NCBI GenBank assembly: GCA_038396585.1
Contig: CP121691.1
Coordinates: forward strand, 1,860,001 to 1,924,000
Direction of reading: 5' to 3'
Source of the DNA: Vallitaleaceae bacterium 9-2
GTDB lineage: Bacteria > Bacillota > Clostridia > Lachnospirales > Vallitaleaceae
DNA length: 64,000 bases
The notes below the pieces were generated by a model, which ran no database searches, had not been told where the DNA came from, and saw only the letters and a program-made list of their open reading frames with translations. Every line of letters begins with the position of its first letter. Position 1 is the first letter of the stretch. Shown here piece after piece: positions 44,664 to 54,497 of the stretch. A program made the translations under genes and the position numbers.

Positions 44664-45968
44664 TTATGAGATCACTTTTTTTATTATTGGTTGGGGATGA
44701 ATCACTGTATCTGAGATAACATAGGCACTTTCAATGATTTTTCTTGCATTTTCCATCTTAGTTTTATCATTTCCATGAAGCACTGCTAAAGTATCACCTT
44801 TTTCAACATAATCGCCTATTTTCTTTTCAACAAGAATACCGACGCTTAAATCGATGACACTTTCTTTTGTTTCGCGTCCGCCGCCAAGTACAAGTGCTGA
44901 ATAACCGATTTGCTCCGCTTCAATAGATGCAATGTATCCTGAACTACTCGCTGTAATCGGTTCTACAAATTTAGCTTTTTCAAATTTTTCTGTATCTTGG
45001 ACATAACTTGAATCGCCGCCTTGAGCCGCAATAAACTCTTTGAACTTCTCAAGCGCCTTCCCATTGTCAAGGACCTCTTGCAACATGTGACGCGCTTCAT
45101 CAATGGATGCCGCTTTTTTTGCGTGATAAACCATATGACTTCCAAGTTCAAGCGATACCTCAAGTAAATCTTTTGGTCCATTACCTTTTAGTGTATTAAT
45201 CGCTTCAATCACTTCCAGATTATTGCCCACAGCAAAACCTAAAGGTTGATTCATGTCAGAAATAATTGCCGTTGTATCTCGGTCCAACTGTTTTCCAATA
45301 GTTACCATGATTTGTGCAAGTTCAATAGCATCTTTTTCATTTTTCATAAATGCTCCACTGCCAACTTTAACATCTAAAACTATGGCGTCCGCACCAGAAG
45401 CTATTTTTTTACTCATAATTGAACTCGCTATAAGTGAGCGTTGATTAACGGTGGCTGTTACATCACGAAGTGCATAGAGTTTTTTATCGGCTGGCGCAAG
45501 ATTTGCCGTTTGCCCTGCAATGGCAATTTTTATTGAGTTCACATTCTCAATAAATTGTTCGATCGGAATGGAGGTCTTAAATCCAGGAATCGATTCAAGC
45601 TTATCAATTGTACCTCCTGTATGCCCAAGGCCTCGACCACTCATTTTAGCCACTGGAACGCCTAGGCTTGCTACCATTGGCGCTACTACTAATGTTGTCT
45701 TATCTCCCACACCACCGGTTGAATGCTTATCCACAATGATGCCGTCAATGGCAGACAGCGATAGCATCTCGCCACTTTCTGCCATACTAAGAGTAAGCCA
45801 AGACGTTTCTTCATCATTCATTCCATTAAAAAATATAGCCATCATAAATGCCGAAACTTGATAATCGGGTATTGCATCTTTACTATATTCTTGAATAAAC
45901 CACTGTATTTCTTCTTTGGTTAATGCTTTGTTTTGCTTTTTTTTCTCAATCAAATCATACATTCGCAT
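44664..45968 (-). CDS. pdp: Pyrimidine-nucleoside phosphorylase
   Basis: Pdp splits uridine, thymidine and deoxyuridine by phosphate into base and (deoxy)ribose 1-phosphate. The 434-residue protein has the glycosyltransferase helical domain (GMNDEETSWLTLSMAESGE) and the signature KMSGRGLGHTGGTIDKLESIPGF near residue 110, plus VDKHSTGGVGDKTTL in the phosphate site. The start at 45968 follows GAGGTGA. It follows deoB, whose enzyme uses its product, making a nucleoside salvage operon. Confidence 0.95.
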   Translation of the reverse strand: MRMYDLIEKKKQNKALTKEEIQWFIQEYSKDAIPDYQVSAFMMAIFFNGMNDEETSWLTLSMAESGEMLSLSAIDGIIVDKHSTGGVGDKTTLVVAPMVASLGVPVAKMSGRGLGHTGGTIDKLESIPGFKTSIPIEQFIENVNSIKIAIAGQTANLAPADKKLYALRDVTATVNQRSLIASSIMSKKIASGADAIVLDVKVGSGAFMKNEKDAIELAQIMVTIGKQLDRDTTAIISDMNQPLGFAVGNNLEVIEAINTLKGNGPKDLLEVSLELGSHMVYHAKKAASIDEARHMLQEVLDNGKALEKFKEFIAAQGGDSSYVQDTEKFEKAKFVEPITASSSGYIASIEAEQIGYSALVLGGGRETKESVIDLSVGILVEKKIGDYVEKGDTLAVLHGNDKTKMENARKIIESAYVISDTVIHPQPIIKKVIS

Positions 45969-45978
45969 TATAATCACC

Positions 45979-47145
45979 TCACATAAGCTCTTTTTTAAAA
46001 CTAATCCCTTCAGTAATCGGATCAACGCCAATTAAATCAGCAATAGACTGTCCGATATCTGCAAAGGTCTCACGTGTACCAAGATCAATGCCGGCTTTAA
46101 TTTGTTTTCCATAAACCAAAAGCGGAATATATTCTCGTGAATGATCTGTTGAAGGCGTTGTCGGATCACAACCATGATCTGCATTAATCACTAAGATATC
46201 CTCATCATGCATTGAGTGTATAATTTCTGGTAGTCGATTATCAAATTCAACCAATCCATTCGCATAGCCAATCACATCATTACGATGTCCCCAATGGGAA
46301 TCAAATTGTACGAGGTTTGTATAAATCAAGCCTTCCTCGACACTCTTCATATAATGTAGTGTCTGGTCCACTCCATCCATATTATCTTTCGTATGTATTG
46401 CTTCTGTGACCCCTTTGCCATTGAAAATATCTTCAATTTTTCCTACAGCGACCATGGATAGACCGGCTTTTTTTACTTGATCTAGAACCGTAACACCTGG
46501 AGGTGATAAGGAAAAATCACGTCGATTAGCTGTACGTTCAAATGCTCCTGGCTTTCCAATAAAAGGTCGTGCAATAACACGAGCAACACCATGTTCTCCT
46601 GCCAAAAGTTCACGCGCAATTTGACAATATCTATAGAGTTCATCAATTGGAACCACCTCTTCGTGTGCCGCAATTTGGAACACACTATCTGCAGAAGTAT
46701 ATACAATTAAAGCCCCTGTTTTCATGTGTTCTTCACCAAGTTCATCTAATATATCGGTTCCAGATGCCGGCTTATTGGCCAACCACTTGCGTCCCGTTTT
46801 TTCCGAAAATGGAATCATGATTTCATCTGGGAAACCATTAGGATATGTAGGCAATGGATTTGGTGAATGTACACCTGCCATCTCCCAATGTCCAACTGTT
46901 GTATCTTTTCCATTTGACTTTTCATTGCATCGTCCAAAACTTCCTATTGGATTTTGAACCTTGTGCAGGCAGTTAACGCCTTCAATATGACCTATTCCCA
47001 ATTTTTCCAAGTTAGGCAATGTAATACTTGTGGCATTAACGGTGTTGCATAATGTATGACTACCTACATCACCAAATTTATCTGCGTCTGGAAGTTCACC
47101 GATTCCAACACTATCTAGAATAATCCAAATAACTCTTTTTCCCAT
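45979..47145 (-). CDS. deoB: Phosphopentomutase
   Basis: DeoB interconverts (deoxy)ribose 1-phosphate and 5-phosphate, linking nucleoside catabolism to central metabolism. The 388-residue protein is of the alkaline phosphatase superfamily: the metal Asp in WIILDSVGIGELPDA, the active Thr in KDTTVGHWEMAG, and NADHGCDPTTPSTDHSREY carry metal-binding residues. GGAGG precedes the ATG. It opens the deoB-pdp operon, behind the promoter at 47194-47221. Confidence 0.97.
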   Translation of the reverse strand: MGKRVIWIILDSVGIGELPDADKFGDVGSHTLCNTVNATSITLPNLEKLGIGHIEGVNCLHKVQNPIGSFGRCNEKSNGKDTTVGHWEMAGVHSPNPLPTYPNGFPDEIMIPFSEKTGRKWLANKPASGTDILDELGEEHMKTGALIVYTSADSVFQIAAHEEVVPIDELYRYCQIARELLAGEHGVARVIARPFIGKPGAFERTANRRDFSLSPPGVTVLDQVKKAGLSMVAVGKIEDIFNGKGVTEAIHTKDNMDGVDQTLHYMKSVEEGLIYTNLVQFDSHWGHRNDVIGYANGLVEFDNRLPEIIHSMHDEDILVINADHGCDPTTPSTDHSREYIPLLVYGKQIKAGIDLGTRETFADIGQSIADLIGVDPITEGISFKKELM

Positions 47146-47193
47146 CTTTTATCCTCCTATGACCGTCAAATTTATTTCTATACTTACCTTCTT

Positions 47194-47221
47194 ATTATAT
47201 CATGTAATTACATAATTACAA
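47194..47221 (-). promoter_or_regulatory. deoB promoter with palindromic spacer
   Basis: The minus strand shows TTGTAA (47216-47221), 16 bases, then TATAAT (47194-47199). The spacer holds a perfect 12-base palindrome ATGTAATTACAT (47202-47213), a candidate repressor site. Confidence 0.7.
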
Positions 47222-47232
47222 ATCGATTTATT

Positions 47233-47261
47233 AAAAAAAAGCAATCGATATATCGATTGCT
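47233..47261 (-). terminator. Intrinsic terminator of xerD
   Basis: The minus strand holds an inverted repeat, AGCAATCGATA with TATCGATTGCT (47240-47261), followed by eight T. It overlaps the xerD stop codon. Confidence 0.88.
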
Positions 47262-48144
47262 ATGCTCTTGGATGCGCTTTTAAATATTCTTCTTTAATTT
47301 TATGATTTTTTTGATTCAAATATAGCTGTGTCGAAGCAATATCCGAATGTCCCATCATTTCCTTCACTGCATTTAAATCCGCACCATTTTGAACCATATG
47401 GCTAGCAAATGAGTGGCGTAGCATATGTGGTGTAATGGTTTTTTCGATATTCGCTCGGCGGGCATAGGCCTTAACTATTTTCCAAAAACCCTGACGTGTT
47501 AATTTTTTCCCTTGATAGTTTAAAAACACTTCATTCACTTGCTCTTCTTGGCGAAGAAACTGATGCCTTGAATCTTTAAGATATTTTTTTATAGAATGGC
47601 TACAGGTTTTACCTATCGGAATAATCCGCGCTTTTTTTTGAGTTTGACACCGAATATATCCCAACGGGATGTTAATATCTGCCATCGTCAAATTAATCAA
47701 TTCACTCACACGAATGCCTGTTGCATAAAGTACTTCAAGCATGGCCTTATCACGTAAACCTTTTGCCGAATCATCCGGTTGGTTTAAAAAAAGTTCAACC
47801 TCTTCAAGTGTCATCACACTTGGTAATTGCATCTGTTTTTTAGGTGTTGTGATTCGCTTGCACGGATTATATTCAAGCACACGTTCCTGTTCTAAATAAC
47901 GAAAAAACCCTCTAAATGCTGCCAAATGACGTGAAAGTGTTGAATTGGCTTTTCCTTCATGTCGTAAGTGCATCATATAGTCATTTAAATGTGTATATTG
48001 AATTTCTGCAAGGTCACCAACATCGGATTCGATAAGATATGTAATCAAACGATTCAAATCTCTTTCATACGATTGTCGTGTATTAGCAGAAATATTTTTT
48101 TCCATTTCCAATTCATCTAAATAGTATATAATATACTTACGCAT
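47260..48144 (-). CDS. xerD: Tyrosine recombinase XerD
   Basis: XerD resolves chromosome dimers at dif with its partner XerC. The 294-residue protein has the core-binding domain (residues 1-85) and the catalytic domain with ATGIRVSEL (Arg), HMLRHSFASHM (His and Arg), and LGHSDIASTQLYL (Tyr). No other phage-like gene is near, and the Nudix-xerD-deoB-pdp context is the chromosomal housekeeping arrangement, so this is not an integrase of a mobile element. AAGGAGA precedes the ATG. Confidence 0.93.
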   Translation of the reverse strand: MRKYIIYYLDELEMEKNISANTRQSYERDLNRLITYLIESDVGDLAEIQYTHLNDYMMHLRHEGKANSTLSRHLAAFRGFFRYLEQERVLEYNPCKRITTPKKQMQLPSVMTLEEVELFLNQPDDSAKGLRDKAMLEVLYATGIRVSELINLTMADINIPLGYIRCQTQKKARIIPIGKTCSHSIKKYLKDSRHQFLRQEEQVNEVFLNYQGKKLTRQGFWKIVKAYARRANIEKTITPHMLRHSFASHMVQNGADLNAVKEMMGHSDIASTQLYLNQKNHKIKEEYLKAHPRA

Positions 48145-48155
48145 GGTTGTTCTCC

Positions 48156-48701
48156 TTAATCATTCCCTCGCTGCAGTTGATGTTTATATGCCAATAACGC
48201 GGAAATGGTTTTATTATCTAAGATTTCTCCATCAAATATCATTTGTATGAGTTGATCTAAAGGATAGCTTTTTATCTCAACAAACTCATCGTCGTCTAAA
48301 TTCTGCTCGGTTTTTACTAATCCCTTAGCAACATAAATATGAATAACTTCATCGCAAATTCCAATTGAAGAATAAAATTTAAATAAAAAGTCCATATGCT
48401 CACACTGGTAACCCGTTTCTTCTTCGAGTTCACGTAAAGCACATGCACGCGGATCTTCATGTTTGGCATCTAATACTCCCGCAGGTATTTCAAGAGTAAT
48501 TGAATCCGAGGCTAATCGATATTGTTTAACCATTAGAATATCACCATTTGCATCAACAGGTATTACTGCTGCTGCTCCAATATGCTTGATCAATTCCCAA
48601 GTAACTTCGTCTCCATCCGGAGTCAATAATTGTTCAGTCACAAGGTGTACACGATTTCCTATATATATATCTTGATGCTTTAAACGCTTAAATTTTTCCA
48701 T
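48156..48701 (-). CDS. nudF: Nudix hydrolase, ADP-ribose pyrophosphatase type
   Basis: The 181-residue protein most resembles ADP-ribose pyrophosphatase, which hydrolyses ADP-ribose to AMP and ribose 5-phosphate. The Nudix box is GVLDAKHEDPRACALRELEE plus ETGY, near residues 74-97, and its Glu residues bind metal. The preceding VMVKQYRLASDSITLEIPAG is the family's substrate-side segment. AAAGGGT precedes the ATG. It is likely co-transcribed with xerD. The precise substrate is inferred from the family. Confidence 0.9.
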   Translation of the reverse strand: MEKFKRLKHQDIYIGNRVHLVTEQLLTPDGDEVTWELIKHIGAAAVIPVDANGDILMVKQYRLASDSITLEIPAGVLDAKHEDPRACALRELEEETGYQCEHMDFLFKFYSSIGICDEVIHIYVAKGLVKTEQNLDDDEFVEIKSYPLDQLIQMIFDGEILDNKTISALLAYKHQLQRGND

Positions 48702-48722
48702 AGTACCCTTTCTTACATAACA

Positions 48723-49520
48723 CTAATTTTCTTTTTTCTTAAAACTTAATACTTTTTCATGACACCGCATCATGGCTTCAATAATTGAAGAGCGAAATCC
48801 TGTCTTTTCAAGGCTCTGTACAGCTGCTATGGTTGTACCTCCAGGAGAACATACACGATCTTTTAGCACTCCTGGATGCTCGCCAGTTTTTAAAACCATT
48901 TTTGCGGCACCTACAACACTTTGAGCTGCCATATCATATGCTAACTGTCTTGGCATTCCTTGAATAACTGCTGCATCTGCCATAGCTTCAATAAACATAT
49001 ACACATAGGCCGGCGAACTGCCTGACACAGGAACGACAGCATCCATTAATTGCTCAGGAACTTCTTTTGCCATTCCAAACGAGGAGAACAGCTCCATGAT
49101 AAGATCTTTTTCCTCTTGGGAAAATCCATTATCACCAAAGGCTATTCCACTCACACCTTCACCAATAAGCGCCGGTGTATTTGGCATTGCACGAACAAGT
49201 TTAGGCGTTCCATTTATAAAGGCATTTACAAATTCAATGGTCATACCAGGGGCAATGGATACAACAATCCTATCAGATGGTATGGTTACCTCCATTAAGA
49301 CCTCTGTATAGTATTGAGGCTTAATGGCAAGCACAATCACATCGGACTGATCAATCAGATCTTGATTGGATTCTAAGTAGTCAAGATTTGTCTGCTCTTT
49401 TACATACGCACATCGTTCAAGTGATACATCTGTATACACAATATTATCTTGAAAAACGGTCTGTGCCCCTTTAATCATGGCATATCCCATATTTCCCGCA
49501 CCGATAAATCCAATCTTCAT
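48723..49520 (-). CDS. proC: Pyrroline-5-carboxylate reductase
   Basis: ProC reduces pyrroline-5-carboxylate to proline. The 265-residue protein has the Rossmann motif GFIGAGNMGYAMIKG at residues 3-17, the ALVRAMPNTPAL-type segment (KLVRAMPNTPALIGEG), and the C-terminal signature DRVCSPGGTTIAAVQSLE. AAGGAGG precedes the ATG. It lies between purB and nudF. Confidence 0.97.
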   Translation of the reverse strand: MKIGFIGAGNMGYAMIKGAQTVFQDNIVYTDVSLERCAYVKEQTNLDYLESNQDLIDQSDVIVLAIKPQYYTEVLMEVTIPSDRIVVSIAPGMTIEFVNAFINGTPKLVRAMPNTPALIGEGVSGIAFGDNGFSQEEKDLIMELFSSFGMAKEVPEQLMDAVVPVSGSSPAYVYMFIEAMADAAVIQGMPRQLAYDMAAQSVVGAAKMVLKTGEHPGVLKDRVCSPGGTTIAAVQSLEKTGFRSSIIEAMMRCHEKVLSFKKKEN

Positions 49521-49537
49521 AATTGCCTCCTTAATAT

Positions 49538-50968
49538 TTATACATGTAATTCTACTTTTTGTCCTAAGATTCCTTTATTCTCATCAAGTATCGGTTGAAT
49601 ATGGGATTGAATAAACTCTTGGACTTGTTCTGGCGCTCTTCCTACAAAACTTTCTGGTTTTAGCATATCTCTAATCTCATGTTCACTCATATCAAATGCT
49701 GAATCTTTAAGAATACGTTCTATAAGATCATTACTTTTTCCTTCTATCTTTACGACTTTTCCGGCTTCCATTGAATGTACTCGGATGAGTTCATGAAGCT
49801 CCTGGCGATCGCCTCCACGTTTAACCCCTTCCATAAGGATGGTTTCTGTTGCCATAAAAGGTAACTCTTCCATAATGCGTTTACGTATAACTTTTTCATA
49901 AACGACAAGTCCATCAACAACATTTCCATAAATATCAAGGAGTGCATCTGTTGCTAAAAAGGCTTCTGAGACAGATAAGCGTTTATTGGCGCTATCATCC
50001 AAAGTACGTTCAAACCATTGTGTACTTGCTGTAATTGCCGGATTAAGCGCATTGACAATAACGTGTCTTGCTAGGGATGAGATACGTTCACTACGCATTG
50101 GATTGCGCTTATATGCCATCGCACTTGACCCTATTTGACTTTTGGCAAAGGGCTCTTCGATTTCTTTAAGATTCTGAAGCAAACGTAAATCATTGCTAAA
50201 CTTATAGGCTGATTGGGCAACCGCACTTAGAACGTTTAACATTTGACTATCTAATTTTCTAGGATATGTTTGTCCGGTGACAGGAAACGTCATACTATAT
50301 CCCATCTTATCGGCCACACGTGTTTCTAGTTGCTTTACTTTGTCATGGTCTCCATTAAAAAGGCTTAAAAAGCTTGCTTGGGTACCGGTTGTCCCTTTGA
50401 CTCCTCGCAATGCTTTTTTGTTCAATTGATGAACAATGTCTTCATAATCCATATATAAGTCTTCTAGCCAAAGGCAAGCTCTTTTACCTACAGTTGTTAA
50501 TTGCGCCGGCTGAAAATGGGTAAAACCTAAAGTTGGCATATCCTTATATTCCATAGCAAATCCAGCTAATTTATCCATAATATTAATGACTTTTGTTCGA
50601 ATCAATTCGAGTGCTTCTGTCATAATAATTATATCCGTATTATCGCCTACATAACAGCTTGTAGCGCCTAAATGAATAATCGGTTTTGCAAGCTTCGCCT
50701 GCTCCCCATATGCAAATACATGGCTCATAACATCATGGCGCACTTCTTTTTCACGCGCTATTGCAACTTCATAGTTTATATCATCTGCATATTTTTTTAA
50801 TTCAGCAATCTGTTCATCTGAAATATCAATGCCTAACTCTTTTTCTCCTTCTGCCAAAGCAATCCATAATTTTCTCCACGTTTTGAATTTCTTATCTGGC
50901 GAAAACAGATACAGCATTTCTTTACTTGAATATCTTGAAACTAAAGGGTTATCAAACGTTTGGTACAT
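49538..50968 (-). CDS. purB: Adenylosuccinate lyase
   Basis: PurB catalyses two eliminations in purine synthesis, releasing fumarate from SAICAR and adenylosuccinate. At 476 residues it has the conserved THFQPAQLTT, the catalytic Ser loop GSSAMAYKRNPMRSERISSLAR, and HLGATSCYVGDNTD. This longer form is found in many Clostridia. GGAGGATATG precedes the ATG. It has its own upstream region with an inverted repeat over the promoter. Confidence 0.97.
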   Translation of the reverse strand: MYQTFDNPLVSRYSSKEMLYLFSPDKKFKTWRKLWIALAEGEKELGIDISDEQIAELKKYADDINYEVAIAREKEVRHDVMSHVFAYGEQAKLAKPIIHLGATSCYVGDNTDIIIMTEALELIRTKVINIMDKLAGFAMEYKDMPTLGFTHFQPAQLTTVGKRACLWLEDLYMDYEDIVHQLNKKALRGVKGTTGTQASFLSLFNGDHDKVKQLETRVADKMGYSMTFPVTGQTYPRKLDSQMLNVLSAVAQSAYKFSNDLRLLQNLKEIEEPFAKSQIGSSAMAYKRNPMRSERISSLARHVIVNALNPAITASTQWFERTLDDSANKRLSVSEAFLATDALLDIYGNVVDGLVVYEKVIRKRIMEELPFMATETILMEGVKRGGDRQELHELIRVHSMEAGKVVKIEGKSNDLIERILKDSAFDMSEHEIRDMLKPESFVGRAPEQVQEFIQSHIQPILDENKGILGQKVELHV

Positions 50969-51028
50969 ATCATATCCTCCAATTAACTCTGTTCACTTTT
51001 ATCGTACACACGTGTTAAAATCGTAATT

Positions 51029-51060
51029 ATTATAACATAGAATGCTGATTAATTCTATGT
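51029..51060 (-). promoter_or_regulatory. purB promoter -10 and adjacent inverted repeat
   Basis: On the minus strand TATAAT lies at 51029-51034. Next to it, over the spacer and -35 region, is a perfect inverted repeat ACATAGAAT-GCTGATTA-ATTCTATGT (51035-51060). No good -35 hexamer is seen. The repeat could be an operator, but it does not match the Bacillus PurR box as I know it. Confidence 0.5.
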
Positions 51061-51066
51061 AGAAAC

Positions 51067-51096
51067 TAAAAAGGCTGTAGATTTTCATCTACAGCC
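51067..51096 (-). terminator. Intrinsic terminator of rny
   Basis: On the minus strand GGCTGTAGAT pairs perfectly with ATCTACAGCC (loop of four), followed by TTTTT. It lies about 30 bases after the rny stop. Confidence 0.92.
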
Positions 51097-51126
51097 CTAA
51101 TTTCATCATTCATTGTATATAAGATA

Positions 51127-52686
51127 TTATTTCGCATATTCAATCGAACGCGTCTCTCTTATAACATTTACTTTGATTTGTCCTGGATATTCCAGTTGTC
51201 CTTCAATTTCTTTAGCAACATCCCTAGATAATATTACCATATCATCATCACTGACTTGATCTGGTATTACCATCACTCTGATTTCTCTACCCGCTTGGAT
51301 CGCAAAAGATTTTTCTACCCCTTTGAAATTATCTGCTATTTCTTCAAGTTGTTCTAAACGATTAATATACAATTCGAGTGTTTCTCGTCGTGCACCTGGT
51401 CTAGCTGCACTAATGGTATCCGCCGCCTGTACGATAACAGCAATCAAAGATTCAGGTTCCACATCTCCGTGATGCGCTTCAACAGCATTGATAATAATTG
51501 GGCTCTCTTTATATTTCTTACAAAGATTGGCTCCAATTGTTATATGCGAACCTTCGACTTCATGGTCTACAGCTTTTCCGATATCATGAAGTAATCCTGC
51601 TCTTTTTGCTACACGTACATCAATTCCGATCTCTCCGGCAATAATCCCAGCTAATTGTGAAACTTCAATAGAATGTTTAAGTACATTTTGTCCATAACTC
51701 GTTCTATACTTCATTTTACCCAATAACTTGACTAATTCCGGATGAACACCATGAACGCCCGCATCAAAGGTTGCATTTTCCCCTTCTTCACGGATGATGT
51801 TCTCAACTTCACGTTTTGCTTTTTCAACCATTTCTTCGATTCTTGCCGGATGAATTCGACCATCCACAATCAATTTTTCTAGTGCCACTCGAGCTATTTC
51901 ACGACGGATTGGATCAAATCCAGATAAAATTACAGCCTCTGGAGTATCATCTATAATTAGATCAATACCTGTTAGAGTTTCCAAAGTACGTATATTACGT
52001 CCTTCTCTACCGATAATTCTTCCTTTCATCTCATCGTTCGGCAAACTAACAACAGACACTGTTGATTCTGCCACATGATCAGCAGCACATCGCTGAATAG
52101 CATGGGCTAACAAATGTCTTGCATTTTTGTCGATTTCTTCTTTGGCTCTTGCTTCATTTTCCTTGATTAATACAGCAGTTTCATGTTTTACATCTTCTTC
52201 TACAGATTTCAATAGGTATTCTTTCGCTTGATCGAGGGTGAGCCCGGAAATTTTTTCCAGCTCAGATAGGTGTTGTTGCTTGATTATTTCCACACGTTCT
52301 TTTTCTTTTTTAAGTGCATTATCTCTGTCACTAAGTGATTGTTCACGTTTTTCAAACGTTTCACTTTTTCTATCCAAAGTTTCCTCTTTTTGGAGAACTC
52401 TTTTTTCAAGACGTTGCAACTCATTACGTCGTTCCTTAACTTCTTTGTCTAAATCACTTTTGATTTTATATATTTCTTCTTTGACTTCTAGCTTTGCTTC
52501 ACGTTTAATGCCTTCTGCATCTTTAATTGCATCATCAACTATTCGACGCGCTTTTGCTTCTGCACTTCCATATTGGGCTTCTGCAACTCGCTTACGATAG
52601 TTAACTCCAAGCATGAACGCAACAACAGCTATTGCAACAAATACTAAACCAATTGCTACGACAACGAAAATTGGAATTTGAATCAT
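51127..52686 (-). CDS. rny: Ribonuclease Y
   Basis: RNase Y is the membrane-anchored endoribonuclease that starts bulk mRNA decay in Firmicutes. The 519-residue protein has an N-terminal membrane helix (residues 2-24), a long charged coiled coil to about residue 200, a KH domain with [11 protein letters not shown], and an HD domain with [26 protein letters not shown] precedes the ATG at 52686. It forms a single-gene unit between a consensus promoter and a strong terminator. Confidence 0.97.
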   Translation of the reverse strand: MIQIPIFVVVAIGLVFVAIAVVAFMLGVNYRKRVAEAQYGSAEAKARRIVDDAIKDAEGIKREAKLEVKEEIYKIKSDLDKEVKERRNELQRLEKRVLQKEETLDRKSETFEKREQSLSDRDNALKKEKERVEIIKQQHLSELEKISGLTLDQAKEYLLKSVEEDVKHETAVLIKENEARAKEEIDKNARHLLAHAIQRCAADHVAESTVSVVSLPNDEMKGRIIGREGRNIRTLETLTGIDLIIDDTPEAVILSGFDPIRREIARVALEKLIVDGRIHPARIEEMVEKAKREVENIIREEGENATFDAGVHGVHPELVKLLGKMKYRTSYGQNVLKHSIEVSQLAGIIAGEIGIDVRVAKRAGLLHDIGKAVDHEVEGSHITIGANLCKKYKESPIIINAVEAHHGDVEPESLIAVIVQAADTISAARPGARRETLELYINRLEQLEEIADNFKGVEKSFAIQAGREIRVMVIPDQVSDDDMVILSRDVAKEIEGQLEYPGQIKVNVIRETRSIEYAK

Positions 52687-52723
52687 GCGTAACACCTCCT
52701 CTATATGTAATTGTCATAGTCCA

Positions 52724-52776
52724 TGTTGTACTAACTACAACAAATAAATTCTATATCTTTTTGGAGATATTGTCAA
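52724..52776 (-). promoter_or_regulatory. rny promoter and leader hairpin
   Basis: The minus strand shows TTGACA (52771-52776), 17 bases, then TAGAAT (52748-52753). The -35 overlaps the recX stop codon. Close to the 5' end of the transcript, TGTTGTA and TACAACA (52724-52742, loop of five) can form a perfect 7-base stem. Confidence 0.75.
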
Positions 52777-53411
52777 GTTTTACTGATGGTTTCATGAAAG
52801 CTTTCATATGCTTTTAGGCAAATATCCATAGAATATCCTTTGCGACTTAAAAAAGCCAGCGCTTTTTGCTTTAACATCTTTTCATCCATCTTAAACTGCT
52901 TTAAAAAAAACTTTTTATTCAAAAGGTTCGTTGCGCTTGCAAGTTCATCATCCCATGTCACACTCTCTTGGAGTATGTGTTGTATCTCATCCTTCGAAAA
53001 CCCCTTTTTTTGTAGGTTAGCCTGAATTTCCATACGACTTTTATACGATTTATATCCATTGACCCTTCGCTTGATCAGTTGCGGATCATTAATAATTTTT
53101 TTTTCTAAAAAGGGTTCAAGGATTTTATCAATATGATGAAGGACATATCCTTCTCGAAGTAATTTGTCTTGTAATTGCTTTCTAGGATAGTCTTGTCTTC
53201 CCAGTAAATACATGATTCTCTTTTTACCGCGATCAATCACATGCTTATTTAACAGCATATATTCATCATCCGTAAGGGCATACCCTTGTTCAAGCATTTT
53301 AAATCGCTGTTTTTTTAAATCTCCACTATAAAGAAATAGATGGTATTCACCATCTATTTCAATTTTTATTTTTTTTTCACTTCGATCAATTTTACTAATT
53401 TGATGTGTCAT
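52773..53411 (-). CDS. recX: Regulatory protein RecX
   Basis: RecX modulates RecA filaments, usually as an inhibitor. The 212-residue protein is the longer Firmicute form, with repeated three-helix modules seen in RQDYPRKQLQDKLLREGY, KSRMEIQANLQKKGF and KALAFLSRKGYSMDICLKAY. It starts three bases after recA's stop codon and shares its SOS-controlled transcript. AAAGGATAAAT precedes the ATG. Confidence 0.93.
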   Translation of the reverse strand: MTHQISKIDRSEKKIKIEIDGEYHLFLYSGDLKKQRFKMLEQGYALTDDEYMLLNKHVIDRGKKRIMYLLGRQDYPRKQLQDKLLREGYVLHHIDKILEPFLEKKIINDPQLIKRRVNGYKSYKSRMEIQANLQKKGFSKDEIQHILQESVTWDDELASATNLLNKKFFLKQFKMDEKMLKQKALAFLSRKGYSMDICLKAYESFHETISKT

Positions 53412-53414
53412 GAA

Positions 53415-54467
53415 TTATTTATCCTTTGGTTTATCCTTGGCTTTTTTTGTATCTTCAGTTTCGACAACTTCATCTGTCGGCAGTTCATAATGCTTACGTA
53501 CAAGCGTTTCTATTTCGGCAGCTAGTTCCGGATTGTTTTTTAAATATTCTTTTGAGTTTTCCCGACCTTGACCAATACGGATATCATTATATGAATACCA
53601 TGCACCACTTTTTTTGACAATGTCAACTTCTGCAGCTAAGTCAAGTATGTCACCTTCCCGAGAAATTCCTTGACCAAACATAATATCAAACTCTGCCATT
53701 TTAAATGGTGGTGCAATTTTATTTTTAACAACTTTTATACGTGTTCTGTTCCCAACCATTTCATTATTTTGCTTTAACGTCTCTATTCTACGGACATCTA
53801 ATCGGACAGACGAATAAAACTTCAATGCACGTCCCCCCGTCGTTGTCTCAGGACTTCCAAACATTACCCCAACTTTTTCACGTAGCTGGTTGATAAAAAT
53901 AACGATACAATGGGATTTGTTAATGATTCCTGTAAGTTTTCTCAAGGCTTGACTCATCAATCGTGCTTGTAGCCCCATATGCGAATCTCCCATATCCCCT
54001 TCAATCTCTGCTCGAGGAACCAAAGCTGCAACGGAGTCCACAACAACAATATCAATAGCCCCCGAACGCACCATCGTTTCAGTGATTTCAAGTGCCTGTT
54101 CACCATTATCCGGTTGTGAAATATATAAATTATCAATATCAACGCCGATTTTTCTTGCATATTGTGGGTCAAGAGCATGCTCGGCATCAACAAATCCTGC
54201 AACGCCTCCACGCTTTTGAACTTCTGCCAGCATATGTAACGCCACTGTCGTTTTACCACTGGACTCCGGTCCATAAATTTCAATAATACGTCCTTTTGGA
54301 ACGCCACCTGCACCTAGAGCAATATCTAAACTTAAGGCTCCTGTTGGAACGGTATCAATGTTGCGTCCGCTATCATGCTCACCCAGCTTCATTACGGCAC
54401 CTTTACCATATGCTCTTTCGATTTGACTAATTGCTGCATCCAATGCTTTTTGTTTATCAGTATTCAT
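53415..54467 (-). CDS. recA: Recombinase RecA
   Basis: RecA forms the strand-exchange filament and triggers LexA cleavage. The 350-residue protein has Walker [10 protein letters not shown] at about residues 66-74, [12 protein letters not shown], and [17 protein letters not shown], with a C-terminal acidic/lysine tail. The ATG at 54467 gives the usual [13 protein letters not shown] start. The nearest good Shine-Dalgarno is 22 bases upstream with a hairpin between; removing the hairpin leaves eight bases. A TTG at 54500 is an alternative. SOS box and promoter lie upstream. Confidence 0.97.
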   Translation of the reverse strand: MNTDKQKALDAAISQIERAYGKGAVMKLGEHDSGRNIDTVPTGALSLDIALGAGGVPKGRIIEIYGPESSGKTTVALHMLAEVQKRGGVAGFVDAEHALDPQYARKIGVDIDNLYISQPDNGEQALEITETMVRSGAIDIVVVDSVAALVPRAEIEGDMGDSHMGLQARLMSQALRKLTGIINKSHCIVIFINQLREKVGVMFGSPETTTGGRALKFYSSVRLDVRRIETLKQNNEMVGNRTRIKVVKNKIAPPFKMAEFDIMFGQGISREGDILDLAAEVDIVKKSGAWYSYNDIRIGQGRENSKEYLKNNPELAAEIETLVRKHYELPTDEVVETEDTKKAKDKPKDK

Positions 54468-54473
54468 GTAGTT

Positions 54474-54497
54474 CCCGGATAACCGGGTACCCCCTTT
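54474..54497 (-). promoter_or_regulatory. Hairpin between recA Shine-Dalgarno and start codon
   Basis: On the minus strand AAAGGGGG (54490-54497) is followed by CCCGG-TTAT-CCGGG (54474-54487). The ATG begins at 54467. When the stem forms, two plus six bases remain between the site and the ATG, a normal spacing. This is inferred from sequence only. Confidence 0.55.

Noticed and set aside
47260-48144. Integrase of a mobile element
   Set aside because: Length, motifs and the xerD-deoB-pdp context fit chromosomal XerD; no other mobile genes or flanking repeats are present.
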